8,724 nt of DNA from Roseburia sp. (GTDB lineage: Bacteria > Bacillota > Clostridia > Lachnospirales > Lachnospiraceae): the NCBI GenBank assembly GCA_003483745.1, contig DMYD01000044.1:1-8724 (forward strand). Direction: 5' to 3'. The notes beneath the pieces are model-generated. The model did not search any database. It was not told the origin of the DNA and was given only the letters and a program-made list of their open reading frames with translations. Made by a program: the position numbers and the translations under genes. Below are positions 1 to 6,380 of this stretch, piece after piece; position 1 is the stretch's first letter; the number at the start of each line of letters is the position of its first letter.

Positions 1-12
1 TTGCTTTATCAC

Positions 13-624
13 CTAATATTCCTTTTTCTTGAAAATACCTACAGTCAAAGGAAAGGACACGATAAATAACAATATAGAACAACCAATTAAAATAAACGAC
101 CCGAACAACGGTATATTAAAAAGCATTGTGGCAATACCCAATGCACAAATCAAAGATATGATAAGAAACACAATGGTTTTATCTTCCCCCGCTAAATAAA
201 CCATAGGAATAAATATTGCTCCCATTGTAAGACTTATACTAATTCCTATTACAAGTACACCTGAGATACCCTCAAATTGTTCAAAAGTAATTCCATGTAA
301 CAGATAGGATAGGGCTATTATAATGCCAACGAAAAGCACTCCTATCATAATCCATAATAATTGATTTATATATAAACTTTTTACAATATCAATCCGCTTT
401 ACTGGCAAAGTAAGTTTATATTTTCCCCATTTTGAGGAAAATTCATTTCCAATAACGGTAGCTGCATTTACTGCTAATCCGACAATTCCAATAATTATGA
501 AATACATTTGCCATGTCTGGTCTGGAATAATGATAACGGCAATCCCCATTGCAAACATAAAAAGCAAAAAAATTTTTGCATTTGTCCATACAGCAAGAAA
601 ATTGCTTTTAAAAAGACCTTTCAT
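13..624 (-). CDS. ABC-2 type transporter permease, BcrB/YtrC-like
   Basis: This 203-residue protein is the membrane subunit of an ABC exporter and is expected in the cytoplasmic membrane with the ATPase encoded just upstream. It is almost wholly hydrophobic, with about six membrane segments near residues 17-34, 38-58, 86-108, 120-145, 150-170 and 174-196. The loop between the second and third holds a KLTLPVKRIDIVKSLY stretch typical of the small ABC-2 permease family (ABC2_membrane_5). It ends in a basic KKKEY tail. The ATG at 624 overlaps the ATPase stop by 4 bases (ATGA), and an AAGGGGGGA ribosome binding site lies about 7 bases upstream, inside the ATPase gene. It is the last gene of a repressor-ATPase-permease operon. 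The substrate cannot be told from sequence; related operons export peptides or respond to cell-wall antibiotics. The DNA is very AT-rich. Confidence 0.9.
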   Translation of the reverse strand: MKGLFKSNFLAVWTNAKIFLLFMFAMGIAVIIIPDQTWQMYFIIIGIVGLAVNAATVIGNEFSSKWGKYKLTLPVKRIDIVKSLYINQLLWIMIGVLFVGIIIALSYLLHGITFEQFEGISGVLVIGISISLTMGAIFIPMVYLAGEDKTIVFLIISLICALGIATMLFNIPLFGSFILIGCSILLFIVSFPLTVGIFKKKEY

Positions 625-1493
625 ACATGATCCCCCCTTACTAAAAGCAAAAAAATTTCATCAACAGAAACGTGGTCTATCACGATTTCTTTGTACTTTC
701 TCTGCATTGCTTTACAATCTGAAACCAGAACATCAATTTGAAAATCACGTTTCCGATAAACAATAATATCTGCCGGATCTAATGCAAGGAATTGATTTTT
801 CTTGCAGCGCATAACCGCATAATTATAAACCAAATCATTTTTCGATACGGTCATAATCAGTTTTCCGTTATGAATGAATGTAATATAGTCTGCCACTTTT
901 TCTAAATCACTTGTAATATGGGAAGAAAGTAAAATAGAGTGGTCTTCTTCCTGTACGAAATCAAGGAATGTATCTAACATCTCGTCGCGTACAACAGGGT
1001 CAAGTCCGCCAGTAGCTTCATCCAGAATTAACAGTTGTGGATGGTGTGATAAAGCAACCGCAATCGCTAATTTCATTGTCATCCCTCTGGAATATTGCTT
1101 AATTTTTTGATTTGCAGGTAATTTGTATTCTTTTAACAATTTCTGAAACAAAATATTGTCCCATTGCTTATAAAATCCTGACATAACTTTCGCTAATTGT
1201 GCTGCTGTCCAATAAGCTGGAAAATTATCTCCGTCATAAACAACACCTATTCTTTCCCGCATATCTGTATCTGCGTCTGTCATTTCTTTTCCAAACAACT
1301 TTACCATTCCGCTGTCTTTGGCGATTGTATTTAGAATACAGCCAATCGTTGTAGTTTTTCCGGCTCCGTTTTCCCCGACAAAACCCAAAATAGAACCATA
1401 CGGCAGAGAAAAAGTCACATTTTCTAACGCAAAATTTGACTTAGAAAATGTTTTGGAAACCTGTTGTAATTCTAAAATATTTTCCATGCTCAT
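621..1493 (-). CDS. ABC transporter ATP-binding protein, YtrB/BcrA-like
   Basis: This 290-residue ATPase powers the permease encoded next to it. Walker A is GENGAGKTT at residues 40-48, the signature motif is the variant YSRGM at 134-138, Walker B with its catalytic glutamate is LLILDEA at 154-160, and the switch histidine is in LLSSH at 188-192. The usual Q-loop glutamine is replaced in a VVYDGDNF segment near 84-91. The YSRGM signature is common in ATPases paired with YtrA-type regulators and small ABC-2 permeases. Residues 210-290 form a short C-terminal domain. The start at 1493 overlaps the regulator stop (ATGA) and has AGGAGG 4 bases upstream (1498-1503). A second ATG at 1487 lies 10 bases from the same site and could also serve. 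The protein is intact. Substrate unknown. Confidence 0.93.
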   Translation of the reverse strand: MSMENILELQQVSKTFSKSNFALENVTFSLPYGSILGFVGENGAGKTTTIGCILNTIAKDSGMVKLFGKEMTDADTDMRERIGVVYDGDNFPAYWTAAQLAKVMSGFYKQWDNILFQKLLKEYKLPANQKIKQYSRGMTMKLAIAVALSHHPQLLILDEATGGLDPVVRDEMLDTFLDFVQEEDHSILLSSHITSDLEKVADYITFIHNGKLIMTVSKNDLVYNYAVMRCKKNQFLALDPADIIVYRKRDFQIDVLVSDCKAMQRKYKEIVIDHVSVDEIFLLLVRGDHV

Positions 1494-1867
1494 TCGTCCT
1501 CCTGATAGAATAAAGCCAACAACTCCGTCAATTTTTCAAGGGAAATATTACTTGTCCGTCCAATCTCTGCGGCGGCTTGTAAATGTTCCTCTGCAATACG
1601 TTGTTGTTCTTCTTGATAAAATTCTTTGTTTTGTGCCGATACAAAACTCCCCCTGCCGACAGTTGTTTCAATAAAACCGTCCCTTTGCAGATCCTCATAT
1701 GCTTTTTGGACGGTAATCACACTAACATGAATAGATTTTGCCAGTGAACGCATTGAGGGAATAGCGTCTCCGGCTTGCAGTTCTCCACTCATTATCATTG
1801 CTTTTATCTGCGATGTGATTTGCTCATATATCGGCTTGTTGGCGTTATTACTGATAATGATTTCCAT
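1490..1867 (-). CDS. GntR-family transcriptional regulator, YtrA subfamily
   Basis: This 125-residue DNA-binding protein probably represses its own operon. Residues 10-76 form a GntR winged helix: PIYEQITSQIKAMI at the start, the helix-turn-helix around SMRSLAKSIHVSVITVQKAYEDL, and the wing DGFIETTVGRGSFV. Only about 48 residues follow, mostly helical. This matches the short YtrA subfamily, which has no ligand domain and is typically encoded with ABC transporter genes. It is the first gene of the three-gene operon. The ATG at 1867 follows a GGCGGTGAG-like ribosome binding site. A sigma-A type promoter and a palindrome lie immediately upstream, fitting autorepression. The ligand or stress that relieves repression cannot be seen. 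Confidence 0.92.
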   Translation of the reverse strand: MEIIISNNANKPIYEQITSQIKAMIMSGELQAGDAIPSMRSLAKSIHVSVITVQKAYEDLQRDGFIETTVGRGSFVSAQNKEFYQEEQQRIAEEHLQAAAEIGRTSNISLEKLTELLALFYQEDE

Positions 1868-1892
1868 AACTCACCGCCTTCGTTTTTTTGAT

Positions 1893-1907
1893 TGTACTTA
1901 ATGTACA
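1893..1907. promoter_or_regulatory. Probable GntR operator palindrome
   Basis: The perfect inverted repeat TGTAC-TTAAT-GTACA lies between the -10 box of the operon and the gntR start codon, over the expected transcription start. YtrA-subfamily repressors usually bind a palindrome overlapping their own promoter. Assignment to this regulator is an inference from position and symmetry. Confidence 0.6.
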
Positions 1908-1912
1908 GTTAC

Positions 1913-1940
1913 ATTATAGCATCTATAAACTCATAGTCAA
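1913..1940 (-). promoter_or_regulatory. Sigma-A type promoter of the gntR-ABC operon
   Basis: Read on the minus strand, TTGACT (1935-1940) and a perfect TATAAT (1913-1918) are separated by 16 bases. The -10 box is 45 bases upstream of the gntR ATG. This is the strongest promoter-like sequence in the window. The palindrome at 1893-1907 sits just downstream. Confidence 0.8.
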
Positions 1941-1958
1941 CCCTCAAAATAAAATTGC

Positions 1959-1989
1959 CAGATACAGTTATCAAAAATAGTTGTATCTG
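1959..1989. repeat. 8-bp inverted repeat upstream of the operon promoter
   Basis: The arms CAGATACA (1959-1966) and TGTATCTG (1982-1989) are perfectly complementary across a 15-base AT-rich spacer. No T-run follows on either strand, so it does not look like a terminator. It lies between the operon promoter and the GH31 gene remnant. It could be a second regulatory site or a deletion scar; its role is unknown. Confidence 0.45.
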
Positions 1990-2041
1990 ACACTCAGAAT
2001 AGGGGGCTGCTGTCTGTCAAGCTCTGTGTGTTACTTTACCG

Positions 2042-2170
2042 CACATGAGCATTGTAGCACCGGTTCTCTCCGCAGATATAAATAAACGCGATGTATATCT
2101 TCCTGCAGGAAAATGGGTAAACATAACAGACGCACCGTTCGAACATATTCCAGTGTTTGAACGGATATAG
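2042..2170 (+). pseudogene. C-terminal remnant of a GH31 glycoside hydrolase
   Basis: Read on the plus strand from about 2042, the frame encodes SIVAPVLSADINKRDVYLPA, then GKW, and ends with HIPVFERI before TAG at 2168-2170. The VAPV...R.VYLPAGKW...IPVF order is the hallmark of the C-terminal part of GH31 alpha-glucosidases and alpha-xylosidases. Intact members have hundreds of residues upstream; here the frame is closed by a TAG at 2000-2002, and residues before about 2042 do not resemble the family. The usual 15-20 residues between GKW and IPVF are also shortened. No ribosome binding site precedes the ATG at 2045. I read it as the tail left after most of the gene was deleted. The adjoining hairpin was probably its terminator. 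Confidence 0.65.
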
Positions 2171-2180
2171 ATATAAACAA

Positions 2181-2212
2181 GGACCAAAAGTTCATCCAAG
2201 AACTTTTGGTCC
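2181..2212. terminator. Perfect 13-bp hairpin, probable bidirectional terminator
   Basis: The stem arms GGACCAAAAGTTC (2181-2193) and GAACTTTTGGTCC (2200-2212) are fully complementary with a 6-base loop. On the plus strand AATTATTT follows; on the minus strand TTGTTTAT follows. It begins 10 bases after the GH31 remnant stop and 13 bases after the minus-strand ABC-F stop, so it is placed to end convergent transcripts. The U-tracts are imperfect on both sides, so efficiency is uncertain. Confidence 0.8.
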
Positions 2213-2225
2213 AATTATTTCATAC

Positions 2226-4256
2226 TCACTCCTCCTCAAATTCCGCAAGTTCAGTCTCCGTCTCAAGCATCCGCTCTAACAGACTCTCCTGGTTCTTTTC
2301 CTCTGCGTCAAGTGCATTCTGCAGTTCCATCAGCTTCGGATAGTCACTGGCAAGCTCCGGATCCATGAACTGCATTTTTATTTCAGCGAGTTTTTCTTCG
2401 CTCTCCTCTAACATTTTTTCATATTTTTCTAACTGGTGCTGCAGTCTTGAACGAATTTTGCCCGGATTGTAATAAGTTTTTTTGTCAAACACATCCGTTA
2501 AAGTAGGAACATCTGCGTCTGTTTTTATGCCACTCTGATGCTGATTGTGTTTCTCATTCCCCACAGAATTTTGTGTATCATTTCCTGACACATACCTCGC
2601 ACTCTGTGACATTCCTCGCCCTTTTCCGGAAATCTCCATCTCTTTTTGTTTTTCTGCAAGATACTCCTCATAGCTCATGGCATATTGTTTCACACCACTC
2701 TCGGAAAACTCCAAAATCCCGGTTGCGATCCTGCTGATAAAATAACGGTCATGTGAGACGAAAAGTACTGTTCCCTCGTACTCTCTTAACATCTGTTCTA
2801 ACGCCTCTTTTCCAACAATATCCATATGGTTCGTCGGCTCATCTAAGATCAAAAGATTCGGTTTGGTCTGCAACATTTTACAGAGTGCGAGACGGACTTT
2901 TTCTCCGCCGGAAAGCTGTCCCATCTTCTTTTCTACATCTTCTCCGGAAAATAAAAATCCCCCCAGTGCACTGCGGACTTCCTCCCTCATATAGAAAGGA
3001 TATTCCTCCCAGAAATTTTCAAGCACGGTCTGATCTTCCCGGAAATGCTCCTGCACTGCTTTCTGCTGGTCAAAATAACTCCATTCTACATTTTGTCCAA
3101 ATGAAAATTCACCACCTAACGCAGGCAGTTCGCCGACTAAGGTTTTCAAAAGTGTGGATTTTCCTTTACCGTTCTCCCCAATGATTGCAAGTCTGTCTTT
3201 CTTTTGAAGCAGAAATGAGACTTTACTTAAGACGGTATCGTAACCGATCTCAAGATTTTTGGCATGAATCACATTCGTGTAGCTTTCCATGCGCGGTACA
3301 TATCTCGCATGAAATGCTTTCGTATCAAAATGTCTCGGCTTTTCGATTTTTACCATGTGTTCGATCGCCATGCGCTTTGAACGTGTCGCCGCCACTTTCG
3401 TCGGCGTATTTTTCCATTTTTCGATCCAGTCCGTCAGACGTTTGATCTCCTTTTGCTGCTCCTCATAGTCTTTTTCCTGTTTGATCAGTGCCTCTTCTTT
3501 TTGCTTCATAAATGCCGTGTAATTGCCGGCATAACGCTTGATCTCATGATATTCGATCTCGTAGGTCACATCGATCACTTTGTCTAAAAACATACGGTCA
3601 TGTGAAACAATGATGACCGCCTTATCATAAGTCTTTAAATATCCTTCTAACCACTCGATCGTCGGAAGATCCAGATGGTTAGTCGGCTCATCGAGCAGCA
3701 TGATATCCGGACGTTTTAACAGCAGTTTGATAAATGCCACTTTCGTCTGCTGTCCACCGGAAAAACTTCCGATCGGGCGTTTCAGATCTTCTAACGCAAA
3801 CCCGAACCGCTGAAACATAGTCTCCATATCCTGCTGCCACGAATATCCCCGCATTGCCTCCATACGGCTTTGTAAGTTGTCATATTCGCGCAAAAGCTGT
3901 TTGTCCGCGGAAGTTTTCATCTCATTTTCAAGTTCCCGCATCCGCTTTTCACACGCAAACACCGGCTCAAATACTTTCTTGATTTCCTCTTCCACGGTCA
4001 CATCTTTTTCCGTAAAATTAACCTGACGCAGGAAACCAATCTCCTGTTTTCCTGCCATCGTAATACCACATTCTTCATCGCTGTCTAAATTATTCATCGA
4101 AATATCGCCCGCGATCAGACGCAGCAGCGTGGTCTTTCCACAGCCGTTTCGTCCTACAATGGCGATTTTTTCTTTATCATGCACCTCAAAATTGACATCA
4201 CGTAAAATCACATCTCCGCCAAACTGCACGAGGGCATGACTGATCTTATATCTCAT
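2226..4256 (-). CDS. ABC-F family ATPase, YdiF-type
   Basis: This soluble twin-ATPase acts on ribosomes rather than in membranes: ABC-F proteins bind the E site and adjust translation or relieve stalling. From the chosen start it has 676 residues. NBD1 has Walker A GRNGCGKTT at 35-43, signature SFSGGQQ at 164-170, Walker B LLDEP at 187-191 and SHDR at 218-221. The inter-domain helical linker follows at about 240-315. NBD2 has GENGKGKST at 360-368, LSGGE at 448-452, LLILDEP at 468-474 and SHDR at 501-504. A polar, low-complexity tether (about 540-590) leads to a C-terminal coiled coil at 596-676. Length, the FLFSGEDV and FISRIAT segments and the coiled coil match YdiF. I prefer the ATG at 4256 because GGAG lies 6 bases upstream; the ATG at 4268 has no well-spaced site. 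No transmembrane partner is present. Resistance function is not demonstrated. Confidence 0.93.
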   Translation of the reverse strand: MRYKISHALVQFGGDVILRDVNFEVHDKEKIAIVGRNGCGKTTLLRLIAGDISMNNLDSDEECGITMAGKQEIGFLRQVNFTEKDVTVEEEIKKVFEPVFACEKRMRELENEMKTSADKQLLREYDNLQSRMEAMRGYSWQQDMETMFQRFGFALEDLKRPIGSFSGGQQTKVAFIKLLLKRPDIMLLDEPTNHLDLPTIEWLEGYLKTYDKAVIIVSHDRMFLDKVIDVTYEIEYHEIKRYAGNYTAFMKQKEEALIKQEKDYEEQQKEIKRLTDWIEKWKNTPTKVAATRSKRMAIEHMVKIEKPRHFDTKAFHARYVPRMESYTNVIHAKNLEIGYDTVLSKVSFLLQKKDRLAIIGENGKGKSTLLKTLVGELPALGGEFSFGQNVEWSYFDQQKAVQEHFREDQTVLENFWEEYPFYMREEVRSALGGFLFSGEDVEKKMGQLSGGEKVRLALCKMLQTKPNLLILDEPTNHMDIVGKEALEQMLREYEGTVLFVSHDRYFISRIATGILEFSESGVKQYAMSYEEYLAEKQKEMEISGKGRGMSQSARYVSGNDTQNSVGNEKHNQHQSGIKTDADVPTLTDVFDKKTYYNPGKIRSRLQHQLEKYEKMLEESEEKLAEIKMQFMDPELASDYPKLMELQNALDAEEKNQESLLERMLETETELAEFEEE

Positions 4257-4294
4257 GTTTATCTCCATTCCTGCGTAAAATCTTACTTTTACAC
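4257..4294 (-). promoter_or_regulatory. Hairpin leader of the YdiF-type ABC-F gene
   Basis: On the minus strand the arms GTGTAAAA and TTTTACGC (one G-T pair; plus positions 4287-4294 and 4273-4280) enclose a 6-base loop. They are followed by AGGAATGGAGAT, four spacer bases and ATG. The GGAG (4263-4266) is the ribosome binding site that decides the start at 4256. The stem ends 16 bases before the start codon. The same layout is found at 5059-5109 and 8677-8710. Confidence 0.5.
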
Positions 4295-4301
4295 TAACTC
4301 C

Positions 4302-4316
4302 TCTATCTTTGATAGA
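4302..4316. repeat. 6-bp hairpin directly after the small ORF stop codon
   Basis: TCTATC-TTT-GATAGA forms a short perfect inverted repeat abutting the stop codon of the 51-residue ORF (4317-4319). With the larger hairpin at 4273-4294 it fills the gap before the ABC-F gene. It has no T-run. It may be a weak structure in the leader transcript or chance. Confidence 0.3.
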
Positions 4317-4472
4317 CTACCTACCTTCTAACACCAGCCGAAGTAATTCATTTGCCCAGTACTTCGTCAATTCAAAGTGAAACACATCTATATATTTTGT
4401 TTTCGGATCCATGCCTTTTTCTTTAAAAAAATCCTGCAAGAAACTTTCTATGTTGTAATTCTTATGACTCAT
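4317..4472 (-). CDS. Hypothetical 51-residue small protein
   Basis: A short frame runs from ATG at 4472 to TAG at 4317, starting MSHKNYNIESFLQDFF and ending TKYWANELLRLVLEGR. I do not recognise the family. It is charged, rich in aromatic residues, probably helical, and has no signal peptide or membrane segment. An in-frame TGA nine codons upstream fixes the ATG as the only sensible start. The upstream purine stretch GGGGGAGAGAAAGAG could serve as a somewhat spread-out ribosome binding site. Sixty bases separate its stop from the ABC-F start, so the two may share a transcript. It may be a genuine small protein or, less likely, an upstream ORF sensing translation for the ABC-F gene. The amino-acid make-up looks more like a folded domain than a leader peptide. 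Confidence 0.5.
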   Translation of the reverse strand: MSHKNYNIESFLQDFFKEKGMDPKTKYIDVFHFELTKYWANELLRLVLEGR

Positions 4473-4543
4473 AATACTCTTTCTCTCCCCCGGTTTTCAT
4501 TCATTTTAATATATTCGCTTTCAAACAGAGAACTTTCCCCTTT

Positions 4544-5053
4544 TCAAATCTCTATGTCAGCCATAAATTGCTCGTCTAATTTATACACAGCAACGATCTC
4601 GTCACCACAGTATTCTCCATTTTCCACAAACCCATATTTCTTGTATGTCTTTCTTCCATGCTCGTTTTCCGGTTCATAGGAAAGCCAGATATACTCTGCT
4701 TCTCCCGCTTTCTTACCTTTTGCAAATGCCACAACCTGATCTAAAATGTGCTTTGCATATCCTCTGTGCTGATATTTAACATCGATCATCAGACGCCACA
4801 GGCAGTAGTTATTCTCTGCTATTTCAGGATCATCTTCATCGCCGGTCTTCCCATAGCCCAGCATCACAAAACCAATCAAAAGACCATCATCATAAACTGC
4901 GAGCGGTTTTGCATAATATCCCTCATTCTTAACAGCATATGCCTCCGCAAGACTTTCAATATTTGCGGAGACAAAATCCTCCTGCTCTTTTGTCACTTTT
5001 AATCTACATACATCCCAGACATTTTTTGTTGTAATTTCTTCAAAACGAATCAT
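4544..5053 (-). CDS. GNAT acetyltransferase, diamine/polyamine type
   Basis: This 169-residue cytoplasmic enzyme should transfer acetyl from acetyl-CoA to an amine. The acetyl-CoA loop (motif A) is QHRGYAKHIL at residues 95-104, fitting Q/RxxGxG/A. Motif B is SYEPENEHGRKTYKKYGF at 125-142. The N-terminal stretch VCRLKVTKEQEDFV, followed by SLAEAYA, closely follows the pattern of BltD-like and other spermine/spermidine or diamine N-acetyltransferases, so a polyamine substrate is the best guess. Length is normal. The ATG at 5053 has GAGGG (plus 5059-5063) 5 bases upstream. It lies 61 bases downstream of the glycerate kinase stop, with a strong hairpin between them. No clear terminator follows. 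The substrate assignment is an inference from family pattern. Confidence 0.85.
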   Translation of the reverse strand: MIRFEEITTKNVWDVCRLKVTKEQEDFVSANIESLAEAYAVKNEGYYAKPLAVYDDGLLIGFVMLGYGKTGDEDDPEIAENNYCLWRLMIDVKYQHRGYAKHILDQVVAFAKGKKAGEAEYIWLSYEPENEHGRKTYKKYGFVENGEYCGDEIVAVYKLDEQFMADIEI

Positions 5054-5058
5054 ATTAA

Positions 5059-5109
5059 CCCTCTTTCTTGCGTGTGAAAAATTTTATTTTCACACGAATC
5101 TCCATTCTT
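5059..5109 (-). promoter_or_regulatory. Hairpin leader between glycerate kinase and GNAT genes
   Basis: CGTGTGAAAA (5071-5080) and TTTTCACACG (5087-5096) form a perfect 10-bp stem with a 6-base loop. On the minus strand the stem is followed by CAAGAAAGAGGGTTAAT and ATG, so it ends 17 bases before the GNAT start. The 13-mer AAGAATGGAGATT stands just before the stem (5097-5109) and recurs at 8680-8692. No T-run follows in the minus direction, so it does not look like a standard terminator for glycerate kinase, although that role cannot be excluded. Confidence 0.5.
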
Positions 5110-5114
5110 TTCCC

Positions 5115-6236
5115 TCACAGCAGCCGAAATACCTGCTCTGCCGTGGCGGCTATATTTTCCATTGCATTTTCTTTTTTCATTGCTTCTTCTAATGTTGCCA
5201 CGCCTCTTACGATCGGGAAAAAAGCATCGATTCCCGCCCGGTTACAGACTTTCGCTTCCGGTGCAACGCTCCCTGCAAATGCAATGACTTTCGCATTATA
5301 TTTTTTTGCCAGAGCAGCAACACCGGCCGGTGCTTTCCCCATGACCGTCTGCGCATCCAGACGTCCTTCTCCGGTCACCACAACATCCGCATTTTTCATT
5401 TTTTCTTCCAGGCCGGTTGCCTGCAAAATCAGTTCCACACCCGGTATTAATTCTCCCGCAAGATACGAAAGGAATGCATATCCGAGTCCTCCCGCTGCAC
5501 CGGCGCCCTCACAGTCCGCAAAGTCACAATCCAAACTTTCTTTGGTCACATCCGCATAATGTCTCATTGCTTCATCGACCTGCTCTTTCTGCTCTTCCGT
5601 CACACCTTTTTGTGGTCCAAATATGTAAGTTGCACCCTGTTTGCCGCAAAGCGGATTTTTCACATCACAGGCAATCTGAAATTTTGCACCGGAAAGCAGC
5701 GGATTTTTATTTTCTGTCCGGATCTCTGTTATCTTTGCAAGCGCTGCTGCGCCCTCTCCCACATCATTTCCATCTTCATCAAAAAATTCAAATCCAAGTG
5801 CCTTTAACATTCCGATGCCGCCATCGTTGGTTGCACTTCCACCAATTCCAATCATGAAATTTTTACATCCTCGTTTCAGGGCATCTGCAATCATCTCCCC
5901 CACTCCATAGGTAGATGCACGCAGCGGATCTTTCTTTATCACAAGCGTGATTCCCGCAGCAGATGCCATTTCCATGACAGCCGTTTTTGTCTCTTCTAAA
6001 AAACCGTAATAACACGACACTTTTTCTCCAAGCGGTCCTGCCACGGTAACCGGTATTTTTTCTGCTCCCAAGCCTTCGATCAGTGCATCCACGGTTCCTT
6101 CACCGCCATCTGCGAGTGGACTTAACCATACTTCTGCATCTGGTTTTGCTGCCAGAATTCCTTTCTTTACAGCATTTCCAGCCTCCATGGACGTCATGCT
6201 TCCCTTAAATGAATCGATTGCTGCTACTACTTTCAT
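5115..6236 (-). CDS. glxK: Glycerate kinase, type 1 (GarK/GlxK family)
   Basis: This 373-residue cytoplasmic enzyme phosphorylates D-glycerate with ATP. Bacterial members of this family (GarK, GlxK) are known to yield 2-phosphoglycerate, feeding lower glycolysis. Family landmarks are DSFKGS at residues 8-13, LADGGEGT at 41-48, the glycine-rich GIGGSATNDGGIGML at 130-144 and VTGEGRLDAQTVMGK at 287-301. Length fits the family. The frame is open to an ATG at 6272, but family members begin at MKVVAAIDSFKGS, and the upstream ATG lacks a ribosome binding site, so I take 6236. The site for 6236 (GGAAAG or GGGA) is itself modest. No other glycerate, tartronate or sugar-acid genes are nearby, so the source of glycerate is not shown. 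It may be cotranscribed with the methyltransferase gene upstream. Confidence 0.93.
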   Translation of the reverse strand: MKVVAAIDSFKGSMTSMEAGNAVKKGILAAKPDAEVWLSPLADGGEGTVDALIEGLGAEKIPVTVAGPLGEKVSCYYGFLEETKTAVMEMASAAGITLVIKKDPLRASTYGVGEMIADALKRGCKNFMIGIGGSATNDGGIGMLKALGFEFFDEDGNDVGEGAAALAKITEIRTENKNPLLSGAKFQIACDVKNPLCGKQGATYIFGPQKGVTEEQKEQVDEAMRHYADVTKESLDCDFADCEGAGAAGGLGYAFLSYLAGELIPGVELILQATGLEEKMKNADVVVTGEGRLDAQTVMGKAPAGVAALAKKYNAKVIAFAGSVAPEAKVCNRAGIDAFFPIVRGVATLEEAMKKENAMENIAATAEQVFRLL

Positions 6237-6363
6237 ATAATCCCATCTTTCCGTGAAAATCACCTGTGTCATAAATATACCGGCTGACTTCCACTGTAAA
6301 ATTCTCTTCCCCTGCCGTCACCTTATCGTCAGACGAAACAATAATCCGATCTATGCCTGTCAT
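6205..6363 (-). CDS. Possible 52-residue ORF overlapping the glycerate kinase start
   Basis: A frame from ATG at 6363 ends at TAA (6205) and overlaps the first 32 bases of the glycerate kinase gene. It reads MTGIDRIIVSSDDKV, then TAGEENFTVEVSRYIYDTGD. Codon choice resembles the neighbours and the sequence reads like real protein up to about residue 43. After that it is only the out-of-frame kinase start with a serine run. There is no clear ribosome binding site, but the ATG is 17 bases after the methyltransferase stop, so coupled translation is possible. An in-frame TGA four codons upstream closes the frame. I do not recognise it. It may be a small protein or the scrap of a larger gene; chance is also possible. 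Confidence 0.3.
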   Translation of the reverse strand: MTGIDRIIVSSDDKVTAGEENFTVEVSRYIYDTGDFHGKMGLYESSSSNRFI

Positions 6364-6380
6364 TCTAAGAAGTCAGTTTG

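Noticed and set aside
2017..2214. Minus-strand 65-residue ORF
   Set aside because: It is antisense to the GH31-like remnant and runs through the terminator hairpin; no ribosome binding site and no recognisable protein.
4257..4268. Upstream ATG starts at 4268 and 8688 for the ABC-F genes
   Set aside because: In both cases the first ATG lies within the GAATGGAGAT motif with no proper site before it, while GGAG is ideally spaced for the ATG four codons later.
5071..5096. Hairpin as an intrinsic terminator of glycerate kinase
   Set aside because: No T-run follows on the minus strand; its place relative to the next start codon matches the other two leaders better.
5068..5857. Long plus-strand ORFs opposite glycerate kinase
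   Set aside because: Shadows of a well-conserved kinase on the other strand; their translations show no family motifs.
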